Positions 1 through 11,799 of a stretch of 64,000 nucleotides of DNA are shown piece by piece. The stretch's first letter is position 1. Every line of letters starts with the position of its first letter. This DNA comes from Aspidapion aeneum (lineage: Eukaryota; Arthropoda; Insecta; Coleoptera; Brentidae), in the NCBI GenBank assembly GCA_963576565.1, contig OY755048.1, positions 4,904,501 to 4,968,500 of the forward strand, written 5' to 3'. Below the pieces are notes generated by a model. It saw nothing but the letters and a program-made list of their open reading frames with translations. It was not told where the DNA came from and made no database searches. The position numbers and the translations under genes were made by a program.

Positions 1-1139
1 GTCCTACCTACATACAGGGTCTCTACATATACGTAAAATATTACGTATATATGTCTCTAGTATATATGTATATATATACGATTTTTTTTAAACTGGTGAT
101 TTTTGGCAAAATCCGGCAACTTTTATAGAAAGTGACTCGTGATTTTCAAATTTTTTAATCTAGCAACACTGCCGTTACCTTCACTCTTCAGCCCCCACGT
201 CCGTCCTTTTGCGTGACAGCTAACTTCCACGTCCTCGCAAAAGTCCAGCATGAAGCCGTTCTATTGGTCAATTATCGCGAACCCAGTAATTTCGATTTCT
301 GCTGTGTCTGCGTTAACCTAGTTTTTGGCCTAGGAACCCAGGGCAACGAACCCATTACGATGTTTGTGTAATTGTTTAGACTAAATTGCTTCAGCCCGAA
401 ATTCCACATGCAATTTATAACTTTGAAGAAATATTTAATGCCTTTTTGGGATAACCATCACAATATCGTAAAATTTTTAATTTGTTTTTAAACCTAGAAA
501 TGGAACAGATATAACATAATAGGCAGTGGCATGCGACCGACCGGCGTTACATTTGGCGATTTAAAACTTAGTTACCTTTTATTTTTATAATTTGTTTTTT
601 ACTAAAATTCTAGAAAATATGTGGCTCTACACAGAAATGTTATGTGTTTCTAAACTTAAACAACCTCATTTTTTTCGCCAGGGACTGAAATTGGCCTGTA
701 ATGAAATTTTGACCCTAATATCTATTTAAGATACCAGTATATCGAAAATGACCATAAACACTGGCGTATTTATAAAAAATTTTAGAGGGGGTGAAACTTT
801 TTCCTACTCAACATTTCATGATCTTCAAATAAACCTTTTAAATGTTTGTAGTGATTACAAGGTCTTGAAAGAGGGCGGGCCTCCGCCCCCTTCCCCTTTC
901 CCCAAATACGCCATTGCCATAAACACATTCTAACCGCTGCGTTTGCTCCTGAAAACAACAAATCTATTCACATGGGAATCGATCTACACCATTTATTTGC
1001 CCCAGTTTCAACATCAATGCATAATTTCTTTCCTAACGCAGTTTGAGCTGACAATCCACAGCACTGCACTCAGCTACAGCTAGCTAAGCTGTGGTCAAGG
1101 ACAAGACAGAAGAGATCTGAAATCTACATAAGATCAAGG
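1..1139. other. AT-rich stretch without recognisable gene
   Basis: Only one short open frame (748-933), with no recognisable domain and ending in a low-complexity proline run. A few TA-rich runs near the left edge. I see no element ends, direct repeats or RNA genes here. Confidence 0.5.
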
Positions 1140-1640
1140 TACTATAACAAAGACAAGATTTTTGAAAATCGATTTTCTAGGAGCATTTTATATTACTTTT
1201 GAACAAATGGTCAATTCAATTCAAGTCAATTGCGGCTACAATGTTGATAGGGGCTAAGATATTCACGATGTGGTTAAACATGGCGCCGAAATTTTAAATT
1301 GACGCTGTAAAGTCCCATTTGACAGAGGTCTGCATTCAAAATGTGTAATTTTATAACCAAAAAATAATACTACATTAGTTTTTATAAAAACCTCCCAAAA
1401 CCTCCCTAATCCCGCAAAATGTGGAATTTTTTGATTTTTAAAAATTTTCTTAAAAACTAAGTTTCTACGGGAAAAGTCCACTTTATTGTAGACAATAAAA
1501 TTCCCTTTTTACCTATGTATAACTCGGTGGGATTGGACTGATTGCAAACTTTCTAGCGGCATCTTTTAATTATTAAAGTAATTTGAAAAAGTAAAAAAGA
1601 AACATATACATACATACATAAACTTCAGGGGCGTCCGTAA
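1140..1640. repeat. Degenerate ~180-bp module repeat, copy 1
   Basis: Shares an ordered series of phrases with 12230-13220 and (inverted) 31540-31830: a block ending in 'agcattttatattactttt', then 'ggctaagatattca', 'atggcgccgaaattttaaat', then units with 'tttgtagacaataaaattcc', a run like 'aactcggtggg' and 'ggggcgtccgtaaat'. No coding frame survives. The phrases recur throughout the window, so this is a dispersed repeat family built of diverged modules. Its superfamily is not clear. Confidence 0.6.
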
Positions 1641-3420
1641 ATAGCAAAACAAACCATTTTTGTTACCATTTCTTGACGTTTCTAGAATTTTAAATCGCAA
1701 AATTTTGATTTGAAATTCCACAACTAATTTCAGTATAAAAATAAATATTTTGTGACCAAGGTTTTGTAATTATCCGAACCAACACAATTTTTCCTGAATA
1801 AATGAAAACTGCAGTGACGTTCAGTTTTAGTTCACTACTAACTTATTATTACCAATTATTTTTAAAACTAATAAAAAATACAAGTTTTGCCAAAAAATCT
1901 CAGCAAACAAGTTATCAAAACCTCATGAAATTCTTTAAATTACAATTGGCAAGTTGTCGCCACTAAATAATGTCCGAAAGAAAGTGTAACCATCCCAAAT
2001 ATCAATTTAAGCTCTTTCATAAGGTTACTGGTGTGTTTCAGACTATTTGTCTTTATTTAGAAGATGTTATTAAATAATAACTATTTGTTTTTAAATTTTG
2101 TACGATCAAAAAAACTCATTGTTGTCTGCTTTTACTATATTTAAGATGGAACACACTAATTATTGTCATTCTAAACTCTAGCTTCTGATTTAAAGGTTTG
2201 ATAACGTCTTGCATCATAAAAAATTATTTACGAACATTTTAATCCTATTTTGGACAGGTCATAGTCAGAAATGCTCGACTCAGTGGCCGCCAAATCCGCC
2301 CCGAAGAACATTAAAAACTATAATTTCATGATACAAACTTGCTCAGGGGGGTACTGTCCCCCAGTACCTCCATCTTATCTACATCCCTGGCGCAAGATTA
2401 AAAAACGCGCAGTCTCTTAAGTCACAATCACCGCGCAAGAACAAAAGCCGCGCAACAAAAATAGTGTAACTGAATTCCACACAAATTTAATGAAAAACGA
2501 TATTGGTTCTTACATATTTTCATATTTATTTGTTGGTATTAAACTATTGTAATCCTGTACTTGTAAATAGCTATTATTTTGGTTGATTAGTAGGTAAGTT
2601 ACAGCTTGAGCAACATTGATATTCTAAATTTTGTTTAATTTAAATTTTTATTTTTTGACGACAAATTTTGTAAATTGGCCATTTAAAAAAATACACCCTT
2701 CTGTCATCGAGATTTGATCAAGAACGAAAGTATGTTTTTTTGTTTTCTTTATTGAATGTTGTTGTTCTATATGACTGCGTTAGTTAGATGTATAGACATC
2801 GAATAAATAACATATAATTTCTTCGATGGTTTAGACATTTGTGTTCAAGTTGCGGCGATGGAATCTTCAATAAGAAAATATGAAAAAGCTGTAGTTGAAC
2901 ATGTAGCTGAATTTTTAGCGCTAACAGAGAAAATGCACGGACTTTCCAAGACGCTACCGGAATTTTGATGAATGAATTTTTTAACTAAATAATTTATGGG
3001 TGCCTGTCCGCAGTGTACCTGCCTACACCATAAAATACATATTTTGAAGATAGCTCGAGCTTATTAATTTTAAATTTGCTTTAGTTACTAAAACCCCAAG
3101 GACCTCTAAGTACATTTTTTAATCTTGAATACCTCACAAGAAAACAAAAAAATTCGAGATCCATATGACAGACCATAATATTCTAATGTATTTTTGCAAA
3201 ACACAAATTTAAAATTAGAGGTGGAACCATATATTATACCGGATAGTGTGACTATTTCAAAAAAACGTGTCACTTCGTGATTAAAGCAACAGACTTTCAC
3301 AGTTGTTCTTGGGACCCAACCAAACGGTCAATTTGACTCGAGGAACGTTCAGGATTTTCCATGCGGACAATCTTCAAAGGGGGTTCAAGTGCAAAGGGGA
3401 AGTTTCCCAAAAAAAATATC
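1641..3420. other. AT-rich stretch, nothing firm
   Basis: No recognisable coding sequence or paired repeats. The 64-codon minus frame at 3106-3300 has no family features. The phrase 'catccctgg' at 2383-2391 resembles a DNA-transposon end, but I found no partner. Confidence 0.4.
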
Positions 3421-3960
3421 CTACAAGATTGGTATCGATTTATTTGGATAATTCTCTGGGGAGGTAGGGGGTGAAAAGCCTTATTTTTATTGAATTTATG
3501 GAAAAATCGTTGAGTTAGTTATCTCTAATATATTTAGATTAGCAACTTTAGGGCTCGACAGCTTTGCGTCTCTATAGAGGAACTCCCACCAGGTCCTGGG
3601 AGATAAGGGGGGGGGGGACCTACAGGATGTTTAGCCGAAAATTTGTTTATTCTTGAGTAGTATCGATATTGGTATCGTTTTATATGTTTTCGAGGGTGAA
3701 GAACAAAAAAAAAATACATTTATTACTATTTGGATACCTCCCTGTGGTAGTAGGGGGTGAATTTCCCTTTTTCAAGGTGTTTTTTATGGCAAAATGTTTA
3801 CGGCTTTAATAGAAAATGGATTAATTTGCTCTTAATTTATTTTTTGTTTGGGTGTTGTAGAATAGTGGAACTCTCACCAGGCCCTCCAGATTAGGGAAGG
3901 GTGAAAATTTATATGTTTCACTGAATATTTTTGAGTTGTGGCAATATTGACATGGATTTA
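3421..3960. repeat. Degenerate tandem modules with G-runs
   Basis: At least three diverged units of roughly 180-230 bp recur. Each has a phrase like 'aactcncaccaggycctgg' or 'ggatanctcnctgkgg', a G-run followed by 'gtgaa', and 'tttttatgg...aaaatygtt'. This is probably another branch of the module repeat family seen at 12-15 kb. No coding potential. Confidence 0.4.
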
Positions 3961-4419
3961 TAGGCATTCGACCATCAGAAATTATTAAAAACATGTATTT
4001 ACGGACAGTTATATACTACGTATCTTGTTTAAAATGGTGTGGGGTGAATTAAACTAATATTCTATAGGATTGAATTTAAGTAGGTACCGCTTAATTAATT
4101 TGTATTGTTACTTAAAGGCTCCAAGAAATGCTGTTAAGCTCCACGTCCACGCTTTCGGTTAAAAATTTTGGTAATCTTGGCTAAAAAAATAGTAAGGTAT
4201 TAAGTATATAGACCTTTTTGCGAGCCTTTTTGCCACCTACTTGCGAATAGCCCAATATTTATTAACTAAAACTCCATATGTTTTTTTCTAGGGGGGATAA
4301 TTACCACGTTACCCCCTTAAATCCGCGCTTGAATTTTCCCTTACTAATTAAAACCTGTGTAAAATTATTTTAGGCTTATGTGAATCATGTGAAATATTCT
4401 TGACAATAAAATATGGGTA

Positions 4420-5001
4420 GGGTAAATACGGGAGAGACGCCGCGGCTGAAGAGATGCCGAATTTGTCATAATTTCACCCACGCGCAACAGATGTCGCCAC
4501 AACCTAATTTACGTGACTCACAATACAGCGTCTAAAAGCAGTTTGTGTTTAACTCGTGTATAAAACAAAAGGTGTGAATTTCATCATCATTTTTTTGTGA
4601 CAATTATTCTATTTTTTAAAAGTTTTTCAACCTATTGAGGAAATATTTATCAAAATTTATAGGTTATGCCTCGCAAATTTCAGCGATCTGCAAATGCTCC
4701 CAAAACAGCCACTTGGACGGAAGAGCAATTAATTAAAGCTACGCAAAAAGTTAAAGATGGCATAATCTCAAAATAGGGAGCACATAAACATTCCTAGGCG
4801 CATCTCTCCCTAGGGCATGGAAGAGATGCCGCTTTGTAGATGTTTTTTTTTTTATGATTAAGGATTTAAGTGTTAAATCTTTTATATTTTAGGAGAGAAC
4901 TGTTTTAGTTAAGTAATGTTAAAAATTGGAGTTAATAAATTTTGTTTTGATAAAAATAAGATTTATTTTTGAAATGTGCGGCAACTCTCCTGCATTTACC
5001 C
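4420..5001 (+). mobile_element. Pogo-type (Tc1/mariner superfamily) element, 582 bp, non-autonomous
   Basis: Flanked by TA at 4418-4419 and 5002-5003. The ends form a terminal inverted repeat, GGGTAAATACGGGAGAG on the left and GGGTAAATGCAGGAGAG on the right, continuing as a degenerate match (GCCGC). Inside lies the start of a transposase-like reading frame (4666-4776) that matches the N-terminal helix-turn-helix of pogo/CENP-B-type transposases and then breaks off. TA duplication plus this HTH points to the pogo branch. The catalytic DDE region is absent, so it could move only with help from a full copy. A second element with the same GGGTAAA ends lies at 21706-23839. Confidence 0.7.
4666..4776 (+). 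pseudogene. Pogo/CENP-B-like transposase N-terminus, 36 codons then stop
   Basis: The frame starts MPRKFQRSANAPK and continues TWTEEQLIKATQKVKDG, the pattern of the first helices of a psq-type HTH: a basic start, W-T-E-E-Q-L, then A..KV.DG. A stop at 4774-4776 interrupts it. The next in-frame residues (GAHKHS, then another stop) still look like the following helix region. In the family this domain binds the element's own terminal repeats. Here only that fragment remains, so it is a dead copy. The ATG follows the left terminal repeat by about 245 bp. Confidence 0.6.
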
Positions 5002-5209
5002 TAAGTGTTGTACGTGTCAGATTCAGGAATCGTAACCCAAATCTTTTATTCTGATTTTGTGGTTTCACAATTTAGTTAGTTATGATTGGAGTGAGTCAGC
5101 TTAACCGGATTCTCAAAGTTGTTTATGTATAGTCCATACAGCTATTTGGGAGAACACAGCTAATAATAGCCATCTTGCCGGGTCTTAATGTATCTAGTAA
5201 ACATTTGCG

Positions 5210-5600
5210 ATGTATGGGGGGTTATAACTCAGGCCCTACAGGTTCAGATAGTAATTACTGCGTTTAATGAGAGAAGCAACACACTTGGTATGGACAGACA
5301 TGAGTCTCCTCCGAACATTTTACTAAGGGCAACCACCCCCGATTTTGAACCGAACCGAACCGAACCGAACCGATCCGAAAACTGTTAACTTTTTTGAAAA
5401 TCCTCTAGAAATCTTTTTTTGAGCAGACAAAATTTCCTTTTCACCAATGTACATAAGTACCTTCTAAAAGCATTGGTTCACATGCCATAGACGTATCAAA
5501 AAAGAAAAAATTTTAAATTTTGAATCAAATTTTTTTTCCTGTGGTGTTTTCGATACGGTTGGAAGAAGGGTAGCTCTTTGGTGGCATCCGTAAATTGGGA
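5210..5600. repeat. Foldback-family fragment (relative of 50.1-52.0 kb)
   Basis: 5218-5335 is an inverted match to 51840-51957: 'caggccctac', 'gcgtttaatga', 'agaagcaacacacttggtat', 'gaacattttac', 'aaccacccc'. 5390-5500 resembles the inverse of 51660-51770. The match is interrupted by a short (GAACC)n tract. The 66-codon frame here is a by-product of the repeat. Confidence 0.6.
5347..5378. repeat. (GAACC)n short tandem tract
   Basis: About five GAACC/CCGAA units in a row, the last altered to 'gatcc'. Similar tracts occur at 16598-16633, 20806-20827 (opposite strand) and in a longer nested array at 53030-53390, so this pentamer is a recurrent simple repeat of this genome. Confidence 0.8.
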
Positions 5601-5824
5601 TTATAGATAAAACATGTTTATTATAGGATTTATAATTTTAAAAAAATAGCACTTCTTGTGAAAAAATGTGTTTTCATATTTAGGTGAGTTTCTAAAGAAA
5701 CTTAATAAAGCTATTAACAAAAATGGTTTATTTTGTGATTTTTGTAAAACCATTTAGTTTACGGACGCTTATAAAGTTAAAATTACAAAACTAATCCGTC
5801 CTAGAATTAAAATATCGGACTTCC

Positions 5825-6088
5825 CAAGGGCGGATTCAGAGGTGCTTCTCGGGGGAGGGGGGGCACTTTAGGTGACATTCTCTGTTACGGTATATATTTT
5901 TTTAAGCAGCATTTTATTGAATTAGTTAGTGGTTGTAATTTCGATGATAATAACAATAGACACTTTCATCAAAATTTTGAATTTTTATTAGCAAAAACAT
6001 TACTTTTTACTCATTTTTTTATATTCAAAAAACTCTCGGGGGGGGGGGGGGCAAGTGCCCCTAGTGCCCCCCCCTGGATCCGCCACTG
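5825..6088. mobile_element. hAT-type MITE, 264 bp
   Basis: Perfect 8-bp target duplication GGACTTCC at 5817-5824 and 6089-6096. The ends are CAAGGGCGGATTCAG (left) and, inverted, CAGTGGCGGATCCAG (right), 12 of 15 matching, followed by G-runs and GGCACT on both sides. Length, TSD size and CA-TG ends fit non-autonomous hAT elements. No coding capacity. It inserted right at the start of the dispersed repeat at 6093-6160. Confidence 0.8.
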
Positions 6089-6092
6089 GGAC

Positions 6093-6160
6093 TTCCATTG
6101 TCTTTATTTATTTTAAACACGACGTTTCTGTTAGTAAGTATCTCTAATCGTTTTGAAGTG
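6093..6160 (+). repeat. Dispersed ~65-bp repeat, copy 1
   Basis: Begins 'cttccattgtctttattta', runs through 'aaacacgacgttt' and ends 'agtaagtatctctaat'. Nearly the same block is at 25382-25445, and a rearranged one at 9055-9165. The core resembles an ACCGAAACGTCG motif that recurs in insect repeats. Its origin is not clear. Confidence 0.65.
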
Positions 6161-6779
6161 TACACCAAAAGCATTAAAGTTCAAAATAAAATCTAAGTAT
6201 AAAGATCAGGACAAGGAGAATAACTCTATATAAGTGAAACTAGTTGACGAAAGTATAGATTTCTTCAGTTAAGAAAACCCCCCTAAATGAAGCGAAGTAA
6301 AGCGTACGGAAAACCACGCAAGAATGCTTTCTAACGGCTTTTTTTGTCTTTGTGTAAACTTGCCGTTGATTGGTTTGAACTCTAATGGTAAAGCGCTCTG
6401 TAGAGAAAGAGATAGACTGTACTCTTAAACGCTCTAGACAAAGAGACCAGACACCAGCGTAAGCCAGAGATGCGTCGACGAAACCGTTATAAATCAAAAT
6501 TGCACTGGTATGTGCCTATCGATTCATAAATGGCAAAGTTTAAGTCAAAAATCATAATCAGCAACCTTAGATACCCCACTTAGATTTGATTTTGGATCTG
6601 CCAGTTTGATTTTTTTAAGTTTTAGTCATTAATTGTATAACGTAGCCATAAACACTAAACTTTTTAAATTTGAGACAAATCGGTGTATAAATAAAAAACG
6701 TTTTTGTGGTAGAAATATTAAATTGCATTTTCGCTGGAACACTAATATCTACACCTGTCAAATTAATTAATAAATTAAA
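6161..6779. other. No gene seen
   Basis: AT-rich. The 85-codon minus frame at 6240-6497 has no recognisable domain. Nothing else stands out. Confidence 0.4.
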
Positions 6780-6900
6780 ACCCCGGCGAGTTGACCCGGC
6801 GGCGAATCGAGTCGGCAGCAAATTAGGTTGGCGGTGAATCGGGTCGGCAGCCAGTAAGGCTGTCGGCGAATCGAGTCGGCCGGCGCAGCGGCTGCGAATT
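6780..6900. repeat. GC-rich minisatellite
   Basis: Around four imperfect units of ~30 bp built on 'ggcgaatcgagtcggcagc', in sharp base contrast with the AT-rich flanks. On the minus strand the units read as part of a 112-codon frame, but the frame simply follows the repeat and has no domain, so I do not call it a gene. Confidence 0.65.
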
Positions 6901-8561
6901 GTCCTAGTAACTTGACCAGGAGATATATTATGTATTAAGTAATAAATACTCAATATACTTTGAGATTTAAGGTGGGAAATTTCCCCTTTCCCCTCCCCCG
7001 TAAGACTGCGCCTGGTTCAACAAGACCAAGGGGAAGAGTTACGGGTTCTTTCAGTGGAGATACAAAAAATTTGGGTTAATTCCATTAATAGTGCAGAATC
7101 GCCTGATTCCTATTTTAAATATGACAGAGTTGGTCCAAAAAGTAATGTTAAATGCATTTTAAGCCAGATTTCCCCAAAAATGTAGGTAATAATGCATTAT
7201 TTGCTTCCATTTTCTAACTCCATCATAACACTACTTATAAAAATCATTAAATTACCAAAAAAGATGTTTGTCATTAAGGCCTGAAAATAATTAGGTGACC
7301 CAAAATGATAAGTAACATTCTCAACGTTCTTTATATACAGATATTTTCCGTTTTTTAAAAGCCCCAAAGTTTCGTGTGACCGTGCAAAGCAGATTATTTT
7401 TATGCCGATGGTAATTCTTTATTAAGTTTTTAATTAGGAACTAAATATGTAGGTATTCGGTTTTTTTAGCTAAAAAAGTATTTCTATATCAAACATTTTA
7501 GCAAATGCTAGTTTTTACTTAAATACTAATTGGGCAAACACAATGACTTACAACTGAACCTACAAGAAAAATTGTAATATCTTCGTTAGAATAATATTAA
7601 TTTAATGAATTACAACTTTTGTCTCTTACTGTGGCATACTTTTTCATATAAAATATCAAGAAATTAACAAATATATCAAAGGAACAGAAACCACAAAAGA
7701 CGAAACAAAATTAGGACCATGCGGTTACCATAACTACTTTTATATAAATTGGCCGACTATTACTATTTACTACATCAAAGGCGTAATCAACATCGATTTT
7801 CGCCTACATAAATAGGGTCATGGAGAATGCATCACTTTGTTGGACGCCGGCTAGTTTTAAGCACAAAAAAACACAGTTTGCTTAAGCAGGGCATATTTGG
7901 GCGCCATAAATAATTGTTAATATCAGGGGAATAAAGTTCTTCTAAATTCAGGTTTATAAATAAATATACAGTATGTGTAAAGGTTTGATTAAGTTCAAGT
8001 TCTGGATATAAGAAAAGCACTTCTTAGTAACCTCCAGACCTGGTATGTCATAAGGGACAGTTGAATTATTTTACTTATTATTGTTAAGCTCCTTACATAA
8101 CTACGCTCCTGGTGATTATTTAGCGCCCAAATGTTTGATTTTTAAAATAGGAAATTTATTCTTTCGTGGAAAACCAGTTAATGCGAAATATTTCATTACC
8201 ACGTGTTGAAACGGAAGTTTTCCAGTTAAAATTTTATCCGATTCGTGATTTCCGAATTTCCAGAAAATCAAAATTTAGCCAACGCCAACGTGAGAGATTC
8301 AGGCCTGCTCTCTGGATATTTTACAAATGGCTAGGTTGCATGAACAAAAGTTCGGAAATACAGTGTAACTTTGCTATACAGAGTGCACCAGATAAAAGTA
8401 ACTAGGCACATGGGGATTTTGAATTTTGATAAAATAAAAAAAAGTGCGCTAATCAGTTTCTGTGTGGAAATGAAAAAAATATCTTTAGGGGTTTTCCAAA
8501 TATTAAGCAAATACTATGTCAATTTATGGCCACCTAAGTCAGGTGGATTTTATTTATTTTA
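6901..8561. other. No gene seen
   Basis: AT-rich sequence with several short open frames (7832-8020, 8166-8405, 8371-8562) that lack domains and codon bias. No element ends or RNA genes recognised. Confidence 0.4.
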
Positions 8562-8750
8562 AATGGGACCATCTGGTAGTTTTTGAGTTATGCGCGTTGG
8601 TCGTTACAGACAGACATACAGACAGAGCGACAAAAAAGTTTCAAAATCATCCGAAACGCAAAGATATACAAAAAAATTTGAAATTGTAGCAGTTTTTTTC
8701 TTTTGTTTGACACGATCACCATAGCTCACATTACTAATACGTGTGAGCTA
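8562..8750 (-). mobile_element. Family H fragment (5' end only)
   Basis: Inverse of the left part of family H. It shows the conserved 'gagttatgcgcgttggtcgt' block, a very short remnant of the CTGT tract, the block ending 'aacgcaaagatat', and the terminal hairpin with TAGCTCACA / TGTGAGCTA stems at 8722-8750. The 3' half is missing and the sequence is more diverged than other copies, so it is an old partial copy. Confidence 0.75.
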
Positions 8751-9054
8751 AAACTAAAAATAGTATTTATCAAAAAATTAAATTATCACCGCCATTTTGT
8801 AACTAATTTTATTAAATTTGGTAGTTTTGTATAAGCGCGTTTGACTAATCGAATGACGTTAACGATTTTTTTCTAGGCCTCTCAGATTTCCTGTAACCAT
8901 AGCCAACTTTGTTGATTCCTTTTGTCGCCAATTGGATTTACACGTCATTATCACTGGATTATCGAACAACCCTTTTTCGCTTAGTTGGCTGTGAAACAAA
9001 TGTCTTAATTGTGTTTGTTGTCATAACTACATACGTATAAAAATAAAATGTTGC

Positions 9055-9165
9055 ACTTCCATTGTCCTTATTTATTTTCAAACAGTTCTCTAGCAGTTTA
9101 TAATTGAAAACGGTTAGAGATACTGACTGACCGAAACGTCGGTCGTGTTTAAAATAAATTTCTAC
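9055..9165. repeat. Dispersed repeat, rearranged copy
   Basis: Starts with the same 'cttccattgtc.ttattta' phrase as 6093 and 25382 and ends in the inverted 'accgaaacgtcggtcgtgtt' phrase plus 'taaaataaa'. The outer parts are thus arranged as imperfect inverted repeats around 'gaaaacggttagagatact', which suggests a small foldback unit whose single arms are the other copies. Confidence 0.55.
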
Positions 9166-10190
9166 TCAGTCTTTGTCTTAGTTTACTTTTTTACTTTTCT
9201 TTAAAAAATATTGCAATTTTTTAAAGTTTTTCTTTTGTTTAATATATTTAAGTTAACAACTGATTTTTTTATGATTAAGCTAAAACCAAGGCCAAAAAAC
9301 TAAGAACCAATGACAAAATGTTGACAAATAAAATTAAATGTTCATATTTTAATCAAATTGGTAATATTTAAAAACCTCCCTCCAGCGCTCTTAAATGTAA
9401 TTGTCACTAACCCATGAAATATTAAAATATTCAAGATACTTTAAAACTCTTAACAAATAAGTAAAGTATTTGGGAAGCATGCGATAGATATAGTTATGTA
9501 AGTATGACAACATATACAATTACGGCATTAGTTTCGACGTTCGATTGCCAAAATGCCAAATTTTATTGAATTTGAATACAAGATGTTAATTTTTCGAAAA
9601 ACACAATTTTTAGATATTGATCGATATTTTAAAAACCCTTGTAGATATTTGTGGATCCAGGGGGGCCAGAGGGCCATGGCAACCCTTTTCCCTCGTAGAC
9701 ATTAAACAAATTTTTCAGTTCTGCAGCGTCACTTATTTAAATTTTGTCAGAAAATCTACTTCATTTCTTTTTAAATTTGCCTGCGGCTCAATTAATCTTC
9801 TTTCAGTATCACAGTTTAAACCTTTTACAAACCGCAAACAATTTTTTTTTACGTTTCATACCACTCGGAATAGCGCAACTTTTTTCTTGTTTAACCAACA
9901 TTGTATCTATTATCGTTTCCGAAATCCCCATATATTTACTTGTATCTGGGACAGATAGAGGAATTTTTTTTTGCTAAAAGTGACTTTTAGGTTTCCTCCT
10001 CATATCAATGTTTTTAAAAATTGTTATACCTGTTATTTTAGTTATTGCCCATTATGTAAAAGAATGTCAAAAAAATTGATTGTCTTAAATGGGTGTTTCT
10101 ATTTGCTACACCTCACAATGGAGGGCCGTAGTTGGGGAGATACAAAAAACACTATTTTAGTTTAGTTAAGAATTAATATTCAAGGTAACG
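9166..10190. other. No gene seen
   Basis: AT-rich. Two overlapping frames at 9617-9977 have no recognisable features. The phrase 'ggatccaggggggcc' at 9653-9667 looks like a transposon end, but no partner was found. Confidence 0.35.
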
Positions 10191-10560
10191 CCAAACTTTA
10201 ATAATTCATATTTTAGAAACTTTACAATTTACGAACAAAGGCATCGAGTTGTGGTATTATCGGACCACCCAGATGCGAAAAAGCCACACAGTTCCGAAAA
10301 ACATAATTTACTGTTTTTTTAGGGTAAATAAGCATGACGAAATAAAATTCATATTTTAGAAACTCTACATTTTATGAAGAAAAGCTCGTAGTTGTGGTAT
10401 TTCGTTTCATCAAGACGAAAAAAAATACACCTTAATTTGAAATTTCGAAGAACGTCATTTACGGATTTTAGGGTGTCAAATCCTGTTACTGTATGGTGTA
10501 GCTATTTAAATGCGAAGAAATGTAGTATCGAGAGCCAGTCGAGCTTAACGTTCTTGTGGG
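10190..10560. repeat. Two degenerate ~140-bp direct repeats
   Basis: 'aattcatattttagaaact' followed by 'gtagttgtggtatt' or 'gagttgtggtatt' occurs at about 10203 and 10347, each followed by a block rich in 'gaaaaa' and 'cacac'. A looser third copy may precede them. No coding function seen. Confidence 0.45.
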
Positions 10561-10964
10561 GTGAAAAAGTTTGAGTATAACCCTGCAATCCATCAACGAG
10601 AGCCATCCAAATTATTTTGGTGTATAACCACTTTGTTTGATTTGAAAATTCTGCGGCTGGGCAAACCATTACCAACCATTACTGTACTGCATTGTCTGCA
10701 AAATGCTATTAGTCCACAGTACATTATTTATTTTAGGTTTAACAGGAGGAATTTTCCTTGATAGCTTTATTTCGAGTCAACCAACATTTTCCTCTGCGAA
10801 AATTCTTGAAAGTGATTCCTAACAGAGGACGCGGGCACAGAAATCTTTCGAGCAACTCATTTTATTAAGTGACAGAAAAAAATGCCATCTTTAGTGTTAC
10901 TTAGTCTCATAAATTATTAGATTAAAAAAATTTTAGTCAATAATTATTACCTGGCAATTTTTTT

Positions 10965-11774
10965 CTACAACTTAACAACCGATTTACCATATACACACTA
11001 CAGTTTGCTAACGACCAAGTAATTGTAGCTAATGACGAAGAAGACATGGAGTATATGATGAAAAAGTTAATGGAAGAATACCAAAAGTGGGGATTAACAG
11101 TGAACGTGGACAAGACACAGTACTTATGTATTGGAAACGAATCCAGTGAGTTAGAACTGGACAATGGACAAGTAATATCTCCATGTAATGAGTATGTATA
11201 CTTGGGTGTCACATTTGATAACACAGGAACAGACTGTAAAGAACTGGAAAAAATAATAGTAAAAGCAAAAAAGGTTATTGGATGTCTTAACAGTATTTTA
11301 TGGAGCAGAAAGATAAAAAAGAATGTAAAATTTAACATATATAAAACAATGGAGAAAAGCACGCTGTTGTATGGAATAGAGACTTGTCGCGTAATAGAAA
11401 ACTACAAAACAAAAATGGAAAGTGTCGAAATGGATGCAATAAGAAGATCAATGAGAGTATCTAGAACAGATCACATAAGAAATGAGATCATAAAAGAAAG
11501 AATGGGAATCGAGGGAAGCATAACGGATCATATTACTAAAAGGCAACTGATATGTTACGGCCATGTACAACGGATGAACGACGAAAGATTACCAAGGCAG
11601 GTCCTAGAATGGCAACCAATAGGGCGCAGAAAAAGAAGGCGTCCTAAACTAGAATGGCAACAGTCAATTCAAAGATCAATGAGTCAAAAAAATCTGACAG
11701 AAGATGATTGTCAGGATCGAAGGAGGTGGAGAATAGGCATCGGACAACGTAGAAAAACGTTCTTAACCGACTAA
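10965..11774 (+). pseudogene. 5'-truncated LINE reverse transcriptase (RTE-like)
   Basis: Encodes the end of the RT palm, the thumb and the C-terminal region of a non-LTR retrotransposon. Homology to the fuller copy at 25.8-29.0 kb begins at ~10965 (L-Q-L-N) without a methionine; the first ATG is 11046. The catalytic motif C reads F-A-N-D instead of F-A-D-D, so the first metal-binding Asp is Asn and this copy cannot polymerise. Downstream are the family's basic C-terminal phrases (YGHVQRMNDERLP, GRRKRRRPKLEW, DRRRW). The frame is otherwise open to the stop at 11772-11774, followed after only a few bases by A-rich sequence. The very short 3' UTR fits an RTE-type element; clade not tested. An antisense 141-codon frame is a shadow. 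Confidence 0.85.
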
Positions 11775-11799
11775 AAAAAAATATAAAAAATTTCTGTTG

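Noticed and set aside
6615..6953. 112-codon minus-strand gene
   Set aside because: Its distinctive part is the translated minisatellite; the flanking parts are AT-rich and without motif.
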